Shown here: positions 1 through 6,093 of the stretch, one piece after another
Numbering within the stretch: position 1 is the first letter of the stretch
Layout of the letters: each line of letters begins with the position of its first letter
Assembly: GCA_002431545.1 (NCBI GenBank)
Contig: DJFY01000040.1
Location: 1 to 6,785, forward strand
Source of the DNA: Cellvibrionales bacterium UBA5860
GTDB taxonomy: Bacteria; Pseudomonadota; Gammaproteobacteria; Pseudomonadales; Porticoccaceae
Length of the DNA stretch: 6,785 nucleotides
Reading direction: 5' to 3'
Translations under genes and position numbers: made by a program
Notes under the pieces: generated by a model
Told to the model about the DNA's origin: nothing
Databases searched by the model: none
The model's input: only the letters and a program-made list of their open reading frames with translations

Positions 1-1030
1 CGACCTGCTGTTGCTCAAGCACGCGCAGAACGAGATTCCTGCGCTGCAAAGCCCGTTCCGGATGCCGCCGCGGATCGTAGTAAGACGCCCCCTTGGCCAG
101 CGCAACCAGCAGAGCGACCTGATGCAATTCCAGTTCGCCGAGCGGCTGGCGAAAATAATGCCGACTGGCGAGACCAAAGCCATGAATAGCGCGCCGCCCC
201 GACTGGCCCAGATAGATTTCGTTGATATAAGCTTCGAGAATTTCTCCCTTGCTGTAATGTAATTCCAGCAGTACGGCCATGATCACTTCCATGCCCTTGC
301 GCACCAGCGTGCGCTCCTGGGTCAGGTAGAAGTTTTTCACCAGCTGCTGAGTCAGCGTACTGCCGCCTTGAGTGACAGCGCCGCTGCGTACGTTACCGAG
401 CAAGGCGCGACCGATACCGCGCAATGACACCCCGTGGTGCCGGTAGAACTGCCTGTCCTCTACAGCAATCAGACTCTCGACCAGGTAAGGCGGTACTTTT
501 TCCAGCGTAACCGGCTCGCGATCCTCGCGGTGATCGGGATAGATGCCACCGATGCGCATGGGTTCGAGCCGCACCAGGGCGGCATGCTTGCCGTTGTCCG
601 CCCGCACCGAACGCAGCTGCTCGCCGCTAAAGCGAAGCCGAAGATGACGGGAGGGCTCCGCGCCATCCCAGAACTCAAAGGGCCGGGTTTTGATCACCAC
701 CTCGCGACCACTGGCACGATACTGCCCAGGCGAAGCGGGATTCTGTACGCTGCGGTAGCCAAGCTGATCGAGTTCCCAGACCAGTTGGGACTGACTCAAC
801 GACAGGCCCTCGTAGAGCTCAAGTGCGCGGCTGTAGACGTGGGAAGGCAGGGACCACTTGGTGCCGGAAAACTTTTGCCGGACCACGACATCCAGAATCA
901 GGATAAAACCAATCCCCGCTACCAATAACAACCAGAACAGGCGGCGTAGCCAGCGTCGTGAGAATCCGCGCCGCGATCGAGCACGTGAGCTTTTTTTTCG
1001 AGTTCGCTTGCGTTTCGTATTGCTTGCCAA
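1..1030 (-). CDS. mrcB: Penicillin-binding protein 1B, N-terminal part (partial)
   Basis: Bifunctional class A PBP: a peptidoglycan glycosyltransferase (lipid II polymerisation) plus a transpeptidase, anchored in the inner membrane. Only 343 residues are present; the transpeptidase domain lies beyond the left edge. Visible in order: a Lys/Arg-rich cytoplasmic tail (residues 1-30), one membrane segment (about 29-48), a UB2H-like region (about 65-150), then the GT51 domain. GT51 motifs are intact: EDRQFYRHHGVS with the family's catalytic Glu at 191, GGSTLTQQLVKN at 222-233, then RKGME, KGEILEAYINEIYLGQ and RRNLVL. The start is inferred to be TTG at 1030-1028. The frame is closed upstream by a TAA, there is no in-frame ATG or GTG before the membrane segment, and a weak GGAAAG precedes the TTG. 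Translation from it gives MASNTKRKRTRKK, typical of PBP1B tails. The next gene is divergent. Identity is very secure; the start is less so. Confidence 0.96.
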   Translation of the reverse strand, partial: MASNTKRKRTRKKSSRARSRRGFSRRWLRRLFWLLLVAGIGFILILDVVVRQKFSGTKWSLPSHVYSRALELYEGLSLSQSQLVWELDQLGYRSVQNPASPGQYRASGREVVIKTRPFEFWDGAEPSRHLRLRFSGEQLRSVRADNGKHAALVRLEPMRIGGIYPDHREDREPVTLEKVPPYLVESLIAVEDRQFYRHHGVSLRGIGRALLGNVRSGAVTQGGSTLTQQLVKNFYLTQERTLVRKGMEVIMAVLLELHYSKGEILEAYINEIYLGQSGRRAIHGFGLASRHYFRQPLGELELHQVALLVALAKGASYYDPRRHPERALQRRNLVLRVLEQQQV

Positions 1031-1093
1031 TGACTTTCCAGCCCGAACCCGGGACAGTCGACGCGGAGCGGCATGATAGCAGGAGACAGGGGT

Positions 1094-1122
1094 ATTTTAC
1101 TGTCCACCTACGCACGCCATAA
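1094..1122 (-). promoter_or_regulatory. Possible mrcB sigma70 promoter
   Basis: Read on the minus strand, TTATGG (1122-1117) is separated by 17 nt from TAAAAT (1099-1094). The -10 matches TATAAT at five of six positions; the -35 is weak. Initiation would fall near 1087, about 57 nt upstream of the TTG start of mrcB. It overlaps the proposed promoter of the divergent kinase. This is a pattern match only. Confidence 0.3.
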
Positions 1123-1123
1123 T
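1096..1123 (+). promoter_or_regulatory. Possible kinase sigma70 promoter
   Basis: TTTACT (1096-1101) is followed after 16 nt by CATAAT (1118-1123). Initiation would fall near 1130, leaving a leader of about 19 nt that holds the AAGGAA ribosome-binding site at 1138-1143, 5 nt before the ATG at 1149. The -10 is embedded in CGCACGCCATAATAACGG, which recurs almost exactly upstream of dsbD. Pattern match only. Confidence 0.4.
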
Positions 1124-1148
1124 AACGGCCAGCCAACAAGGAACTGCA

Positions 1149-2174
1149 ATGAAGAAATATCACGCCTACGGTATCGGTGCGGCCCTGGTGGACACCGAGA
1201 TCGAAGTCGCCGATGAGGAACTGGCGGCATTCGGTATCGAAAAGGGTTTAATGACTCTGGTCGACGAGGCGCGCCAGCAGACGTTGGTGGGTCATCTTCA
1301 GGACCACCTGACCGTCGCCCGCCTGGCCTCGGGTGGCTCCGCCGCCAACAGTATTATCGCCCTGAGCTATTTCGGCGGCAGAGCCTACTATTCCTGCAAG
1401 GTCGCCAACGACGAAAACGGTCTGTTCTACCTAAACGACCTCGCTGCGGCGGGGGTCGACCACGACGGTCACGACGGCCTACCGGACGGCACGACCGGTA
1501 AGTGCCTGGTGCTGATAACGCCGGATGCAGAACGCACTATGAATACCTTTCTTGGCATCAGCGAAACCCTGGGCTCGGAGAATCTCAATTTGGGCGCTAT
1601 CGAGGACAGTCAGTATCTGTATGTGGAGGGCTATCTCGTAACATCCGCCGACTCCCTCGACGCGGCGAAAACTGCCGCCCGCCACGCCGAACGACACGGC
1701 ACAAGAACGGCCCTGAGCCTTTCGGATCCCGGAATCGTCGCTCACTTTCGCAAAGAGCTTGCGGACATTGCCGGTGATGGCGTGGACCTGCTGTTCTGTA
1801 ATCGTCAGGAAGCGATGAGCTGGACCGGCGAAAACACTATGGACGCAGTGATAGAAGCCATGAAAACCACCGCAAAGTGCTTCGCGATCACACTCGGTGC
1901 GGAAGGCGCCCTTGTCTACGACGGCAACACCGTGCATACCATCGCGCCCACCCGCGTCACTGCTGTCGATACCAACGGCGCGGGCGACATGTTCGCCGGC
2001 GCTTTTTTATACGGCATTACCAACGGGATGAGCCACGCCGATGCGGGCCGGCTCGCCGGCATGGCGGCAGCGGCAGTGGTGGCACAATTCGGCCCGCGTC
2101 TGCACGCGAACCAGCACAAAGGCATACTCGAAACTGTTAGCGCCGGATCATCCATCGCCGGTAGAAACAGTTAG
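1149..2174 (+). CDS. PfkB-family carbohydrate/nucleoside kinase (adenosine kinase-like)
   Basis: Complete 341-residue ATP-dependent kinase of the ribokinase/PfkB superfamily, cytoplasmic, with no signal or membrane segment. The N-terminal PfkB signature region contains GGSAAN (62-67) and FGGRAYYSCKVANDENG (75-91), the substrate-side motif. NRQEA (218-222) fits the NxxE motif involved in Mg-phosphate binding. DTNGAGDMFAGAF (274-286) is the C-terminal signature with the anion-hole GAGD and the family's catalytic base Asp280. The opening MKKYHAYGIGAALVDTEIEV and the TGKCLVLITPDAERTMNT segment resemble gammaproteobacterial proteins usually annotated as adenosine kinase. Substrate cannot be fixed from sequence: adenosine, inosine/guanosine or a sugar are all possible, so no symbol is given. 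ATG at 1149 has AAGGAA 5 nt upstream. The gene is divergent from mrcB and its TAG overlaps the stop codon of the convergent GGDEF-EAL gene. Confidence 0.92.
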   Translation: MKKYHAYGIGAALVDTEIEVADEELAAFGIEKGLMTLVDEARQQTLVGHLQDHLTVARLASGGSAANSIIALSYFGGRAYYSCKVANDENGLFYLNDLAAAGVDHDGHDGLPDGTTGKCLVLITPDAERTMNTFLGISETLGSENLNLGAIEDSQYLYVEGYLVTSADSLDAAKTAARHAERHGTRTALSLSDPGIVAHFRKELADIAGDGVDLLFCNRQEAMSWTGENTMDAVIEAMKTTAKCFAITLGAEGALVYDGNTVHTIAPTRVTAVDTNGAGDMFAGAFLYGITNGMSHADAGRLAGMAAAAVVAQFGPRLHANQHKGILETVSAGSSIAGRNS

Positions 2175-4702
2175 GGCGCCAAATCCTTCAGGGGTTGCGG
2201 ACGCGCGATGAAAAAGCCCTGTACATAATCGACGCCGATTTGCTCGAGCATGGTCATTTGCGCCTGATTTTCGACGCATTCAGCAATGGTCGCAATACCC
2301 ATGATATGAGCCAGGTGATTGATAGTGCTGACCATGGAGAACTCGATATCGTTAAATTCCATGTTGCGCACAAAGGCGCCATCAATTTTCAGATAATCCA
2401 CCGGAAGTTGCTTTAAATAACCGAACGACGATAAACCACTGCCGAAATCATCCAGCGAAAAATAGCAGCCGATAGACTTGAGGGTGTGGATCAACTCCAG
2501 GGCGCGATCGAACTGGCGTACGGCCGCAGTCTCGGTGATCTCAAACTGTAGTAAATTCGGATCGACACCGGAGCTTTCTATAAGGTCCATAAGGTATCCG
2601 AGAAAGTTCTCGTCGCCGATGGTATTGCCCGAAAGGTTCATTGAAATCCTGAGATTGGCGCGCTTGCGGGGCTTTTCCCGGGCCAACTCGCTAATCACCC
2701 GGCGCGTGGTCCAGCTGTCGATTTCGTCGATCAAGCCATAGTTTTCCGCGGCCGGAATGAATTCGTTAGGCGCAACCAGTTGCCCCGACTCGTCGATCAT
2801 GCGAATCAGGGCCTCGTAGTGACTGATCTCCGCCGAGGCCTGACCCAGAGGAACGATGGGCTGGTAATACAAACAAAAGCGGTCCTGCTCCAGCGCCTCG
2901 CTGATACGTGGCAGCCACAGGGCAAGCTTGCTTTTTGCCGGATGTCGGTCACCGACATGGCGGAAATACACGCGGTTACGGCCATCCTCCTTGGCTTGGC
3001 TGCAGGAAGCGGCGGCGGCAACGAGCACGTCGATCTCCGATCCGGTTTCCCGATCGATAACTTCGCCCCCGATATTAGCCCCCACTTTGAGGCGTCGCTC
3101 CTGCCATGGAAAGCTAAAGGATTTGAATTCACTAATGATCCGACCGGCAGTGTCGCGCGCCTCATCAATCTCGCAGTCGAGCAGCAATACGCCGAACTCG
3201 TCATTGCCAATACGCGCGACTATGCCCTTTGTCGCTACCACTCGGCGCAATAATTTGGCGCACTCATTCAAAAGAGTGTCGCCCGCTGCGCGGCCACCGG
3301 CATCGTTCACCAGCGAAAAATTGTGTAGATCGATATACAGCAAAACGTGGGTTCGGTTACGCCCCTGAGCGGATTCGATCGCTTTGAGTAACTCGTTTTC
3401 GAGATTACGCCGGTTGGGCAGCTGTGTCAGCGGATCGTGATCCACCTGCCAGGATAGCCGACTCGACACACGGCGCGACTCGTCGACCGTGCGAAACACC
3501 AGGACGCAGCCATTGATGCGGTTGGCCTGGTCGCGCAACGGTGTCGCCGTACCGGTGATGTTGAGCGGTTCGCGGCCCTCGACAACGAGCACCGCGTCTT
3601 CCGGAGCAGTGCACACGGAACCGCGCTGCAGGGCGTCGCGGCAGGGACTGACGGGGCGACCGCGACCATCCTGCATGCGGACGAGTAATTCCACCGCTTC
3701 GTGCTGACCCTGACCGACACGCAAATCAAGCATGGCCCGGCCGACGGGATTGATCTGCTCGATAAGCCCGACACCATCGACCAGCACTATGCCATCGGCA
3801 ACCTGGCTGTACAGTGTCGCCAGTAGTTCACGCTGCCGCAGAATAGTATTTTGTGTGCCTTGTTGGCGCGATACGTCCCGACACGCCAGACAGAAATGGC
3901 CCTCGATCACACTATCGTATACCGTCGCCCGAAGCGGCAGGGGCTCGCCGTAAGCCGACACCGCTTCAAGCACCCCCTCCCGGTTTTGCGCAATGCGGGA
4001 TTCCAATGCGACCCGGCAATCATCGCCAGCGCCAGCGCTATCCAGTACGGGAAACAGCGCTCTTAAGGGCGCGCCTATCAGCTGTTCGCGTTCGTACCCG
4101 GTCACCGCCAAAAGGTGGGCGTTGACGTCGACGATACGGCCCATTTTATTAGCGACTATCGCGCTTTCTTCGGTGTTGTCAAAATACAGGGGCAACCGGG
4201 CGTCATCGATAACCCGCGCGTTGGTATCGGCAGCGTTTTTCGCACGCACCACCGTTGGATTGAAGGGCGCCTCGAGAAATTCAATCAAGCAGCCGGTACC
4301 GGTCCCCACCTCCAGGGGCGCGATACAGACTCGAGACAGCGGCAACAGTCGATCGCCCCGCGTCATCTCGGCCTCGATCAGGTCGAGCCGCTGAGGATCC
4401 ATTTCCAGAGACCAGACCACTGTCTGTCCGGCTTCGACTGCCGATCGCACCGCGTCGAGAAAGTCGCTGCCGATAAGCCCCGGCGCAATCGCGTCCAATG
4501 TCCTGTCGACAGCGCGCGCAGCAGCGATGTGTGTCCATTGCACCATCCATTCATTCCACAGCACGACACGACCGCGCTGGTCGAGACCGACGATGCCCTG
4601 TTGCTGCCGCTCGACGATGCTGGCCGCCAGCTCACCAGAACCACTGAGACGAAAAACCGGAGAACGGGCGGCGGTTTTTTTGTCGGTGGATTTGGATCTC
4701 AT
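2171..4702 (-). CDS. PAS-GGDEF-EAL protein, probable c-di-GMP phosphodiesterase
   Basis: 843 residues, no membrane segment or signal peptide, so probably cytoplasmic. Three PAS-like sensory segments lie at about 25-140, 172-280 and 290-405, the second with NAHLLAVTGYEREQLIG. A GGDEF domain follows (about 420-583) and opens with DPLTQLPNRR. Its signature is RIGNDEF: GNDEF at 499-503 replaces GGDEF. Asp458, Asn466 and Asp475 of the nucleotide/metal site remain, but no RxxD inhibitory site is visible and the usual ADxACYxAK stretch reads AAASCSQAK. The EAL domain (about 595-843) looks catalytically complete: EAL 630-632, NLS 689-691, FEITET 720-725, DDFGSG 751-756, Lys772, AECVE 807-811 and VQGFF 827-831. 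I infer c-di-GMP hydrolysis to pGpG, with the GGDEF half as a GTP-sensing or inactive module. The ATG has no clear Shine-Dalgarno. It lies downstream of DUF2333 on the same strand, 149 nt away. Confidence 0.95.
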   Translation of the reverse strand: MRSKSTDKKTAARSPVFRLSGSGELAASIVERQQQGIVGLDQRGRVVLWNEWMVQWTHIAAARAVDRTLDAIAPGLIGSDFLDAVRSAVEAGQTVVWSLEMDPQRLDLIEAEMTRGDRLLPLSRVCIAPLEVGTGTGCLIEFLEAPFNPTVVRAKNAADTNARVIDDARLPLYFDNTEESAIVANKMGRIVDVNAHLLAVTGYEREQLIGAPLRALFPVLDSAGAGDDCRVALESRIAQNREGVLEAVSAYGEPLPLRATVYDSVIEGHFCLACRDVSRQQGTQNTILRQRELLATLYSQVADGIVLVDGVGLIEQINPVGRAMLDLRVGQGQHEAVELLVRMQDGRGRPVSPCRDALQRGSVCTAPEDAVLVVEGREPLNITGTATPLRDQANRINGCVLVFRTVDESRRVSSRLSWQVDHDPLTQLPNRRNLENELLKAIESAQGRNRTHVLLYIDLHNFSLVNDAGGRAAGDTLLNECAKLLRRVVATKGIVARIGNDEFGVLLLDCEIDEARDTAGRIISEFKSFSFPWQERRLKVGANIGGEVIDRETGSEIDVLVAAAASCSQAKEDGRNRVYFRHVGDRHPAKSKLALWLPRISEALEQDRFCLYYQPIVPLGQASAEISHYEALIRMIDESGQLVAPNEFIPAAENYGLIDEIDSWTTRRVISELAREKPRKRANLRISMNLSGNTIGDENFLGYLMDLIESSGVDPNLLQFEITETAAVRQFDRALELIHTLKSIGCYFSLDDFGSGLSSFGYLKQLPVDYLKIDGAFVRNMEFNDIEFSMVSTINHLAHIMGIATIAECVENQAQMTMLEQIGVDYVQGFFIARPQPLKDLAP

Positions 4703-4851
4703 GCCGGAGATCTACCAGACGCCCGCGAACCGCTACCACGCCGAACGCAAACGATTTGGTAGCCGTCAGTCAGCATAAGCTCCCACAGGCAAAACAGCGG
4801 ACCGGTATTGCAGGCACCTTATGATGCTGAAACCAGTTACGCTCCATGTAT
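4703..4851. other. Intergenic gap between DUF2333 and GGDEF-EAL genes
   Basis: 149 nt without a credible gene. It holds two weak inverted repeats. GCTACCA (4732-4738) pairs with TGGTAGC (4757-4763) across an 18-nt loop. CAGCATAAG (4771-4779) pairs with CTTATGATGCTG (4818-4829) if a 3-nt bulge is allowed. Neither is GC-rich with a following T run, so no Rho-independent terminator is visible between the two minus-strand genes and read-through is possible. No convincing sigma70 promoter was seen. Confidence 0.5.
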
Positions 4852-5892
4852 CTAGCCCTGAGCCAGTAGTTCCCGCAGGTCGATGATCGCAGCATTGGCG
4901 CGACTGATATAGGACACCATGGTCAGGGAATGGTTGGCGAGCAAACCAAAGCCACTGCCGTTAAGGATGATTGGACTCCACAGGGAATTTTGCGTCGCCT
5001 CTAGTTCGCGGATGATCTGGCGGAGACTGACCTGTGCATTCTTCTTCTGCAGCACGTCGGCGAAGTCGACTTCAATCGCTTTTAGAAAATGCACCAACGC
5101 CCAGGTTGTGCCTCGCGCCTCGTAGAACACATCATCGAGTTCGAGCCAGGGCGTTTTGGTAACGGTCTCGGCAGGCGACGGCGTCGCCTGCCGAGCGGCA
5201 CTGTCACCGGCCAGGTCGGTATTGAGACGTTTTTGCCCAACGCTGGCACCAAGGCGCTGCGACAGGCTGCCGAGCCTGGCCTCGACCGTACTTAACCAGT
5301 AGCGCAGGTTGTCGGCACGCGCGTAGAACTGTGCGTTGTACTCGTCTTCATCGACCAGGCGCGCCAGGTAGCCGCGCAGGAATTTACGCCCCTCCCGGTA
5401 TTCCGCCTCAGTCGCCGGCAGCGCCCAGCTCTGGTGATCAAAATTAAACCGGGGCTCTGCCAGAGCCAGATCCCTGTCCTCTGTGGACTGAGACTGAGAG
5501 CGGGCGAAGGATTCACGCAAGGCCTTAGCCAGATCGCGAACCTGCACAACGACACCGTATTCCCAGCTCGGAATATTGTCGAGGAGGACGCCCGGGGGAA
5601 GAATGTCATTACTCAGATAGCCCCCGGGTTTTTCCAGCAGAGTGTCAACCACTTGAATCAATGTTGCGGTTGTCATCGCGCCGACAGCCTCGGGTGCGGG
5701 GTTAGGGGGCAGGGTGATATCGGGTTCCCGGCTCCAGTACCAGCCAAATATCACACTTAGAAAAAGAGCGGCCAGGAGCAAACGAAGCAACCAGCGCCTG
5801 ACCGGATGATCTTCCGCGTCAGCACTACCACCGTAACCACTTACCCGACGCCTCGAGCTGGTGATGCGGTTTTTCCAATCCTGAATTGCCAT
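4852..5892 (-). CDS. DUF2333 family inner-membrane protein
   Basis: 346 residues, function unknown. A short basic cytoplasmic head (MAIQDWKNR) is followed by one membrane segment (about 33-53, ending GWYWSREPD) and a periplasmic C-terminal domain. Family landmarks I recognise are KPGGYLSND (88-96), LDNIPSWEYGVVVQVRDL (104-121), RSQSQSTEDRDLALAEPRF (131-149), the SLSQRLGASVGQKRLNTDL stretch (209-227) and the C-terminal FADVLQKKNAQVSLRQIIRE. The frame is open back to an ATG at 6021. I prefer the ATG at 5892 because known members begin close to the DWKNR motif, a purine-rich AAGGGGAAA lies just upstream, and the extra 43 residues would run through the inverted repeat of the divergent promoter region. 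It is the probable first gene of a unit with the GGDEF-EAL gene. The linker near residues 233-242 contains a perfect DNA palindrome. Confidence 0.93.
   Translation of the reverse strand: MAIQDWKNRITSSRRRVSGYGGSADAEDHPVRRWLLRLLLAALFLSVIFGWYWSREPDITLPPNPAPEAVGAMTTATLIQVVDTLLEKPGGYLSNDILPPGVLLDNIPSWEYGVVVQVRDLAKALRESFARSQSQSTEDRDLALAEPRFNFDHQSWALPATEAEYREGRKFLRGYLARLVDEDEYNAQFYARADNLRYWLSTVEARLGSLSQRLGASVGQKRLNTDLAGDSAARQATPSPAETVTKTPWLELDDVFYEARGTTWALVHFLKAIEVDFADVLQKKNAQVSLRQIIRELEATQNSLWSPIILNGSGFGLLANHSLTMVSYISRANAAIIDLRELLAQG
5167..5195. repeat. Perfect 29-bp odd palindrome (14-bp arms, one central base)
   Basis: The arm CTCGGCAGGCGACG (5167-5180) is followed by a single G (5181) and then its exact reverse complement (5182-5195). 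Every one of the 14 pairs was checked by hand, and the symmetry stops at T5166/C5196. It lies inside the DUF2333 coding sequence, in frame, encoding the Ala/Pro-rich linker at residues 233-242 (ARQATPSPAE). As RNA either strand would fold into a very stable GC-rich hairpin. No T run follows, so it does not look like an intrinsic terminator. Confidence 0.9.
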
Positions 5893-6093
5893 TGCCTGTT
5901 TCCCCTTTGCGGGTCGAGAAGTCGCTACCGAAGCGCGCAAATTTTCAGCGTCATTCTCATGGGTTATTATGCCGATCGCACGCATAATAGCGGAAAACCA
6001 ATTGATATTCTGCGTGTCCAACTGTCAGTTTGCTTCATTGGGCGCAGTAACAGCTGCAACCCCGTATTGTTACCAGAGTCGACGAGATTGAAG
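5893..6093. promoter_or_regulatory. Divergent regulatory region between DUF2333 and dsbD
   Basis: 201 nt between two divergently oriented start codons. The main structure is the inverted repeat at 5965-5989, listed separately. On the dsbD side a weak leader hairpin is possible: GTAACA (6047-6052) with TGTTAC (6068-6073), 15-nt loop, about 20 nt before the ATG. No good -35 hexamer accompanies either CATAAT. No small gene is evident. Confidence 0.5.
5965..5989. promoter_or_regulatory. Inverted repeat with back-to-back CATAAT hexamers
   Basis: TATTATGC (5965-5972) and GCATAATA (5982-5989) are perfect 8-bp arms around a 9-nt spacer, CGATCGCAC. Each arm contains CATAAT, one reading toward dsbD (5983-5988, plus strand) and one toward DUF2333 (5971-5966, minus strand). 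It could be a pair of divergent -10 elements, an operator for a dimeric regulator, or both. Spacings give leaders of roughly 100 nt for dsbD and 65-70 nt for DUF2333. Confidence 0.4.

Noticed and set aside
434..928. A 164-codon plus-strand open frame.
   Set aside because: It is the antisense of PBP1B, which shows unbroken family motifs in its own frame, and the predicted product has no recognisable features.
1461..1479. Tandem CACGACGG repeat (HDGHDG) in the kinase.
   Set aside because: Only two short copies in a surface-loop region; ordinary codon-level duplication.
4115..4762. A 215-codon plus-strand open frame running over the start of the GGDEF-EAL gene.
   Set aside because: It is antisense to well-supported PAS domains, with no ribosome-binding site and no recognisable protein features.
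5591..5633. Terminator-like CCCGGGGG (5591-5598) / CCCCCGGG (5621-5628) followed by TTTTT on the plus strand.
   Set aside because: It lies antisense within DUF2333, and the arms encode the conserved PGG and PPG residues of that family. The 22-nt loop and lack of an upstream plus-strand gene make a functional terminator unlikely.
5893..6021. In-frame 43-residue N-terminal extension of DUF2333 from ATG at 6021.
   Set aside because: The extension would cross the inverted repeat of the promoter region, family members start near DWKNR, and AAGGGGAAA precedes the ATG at 5892.
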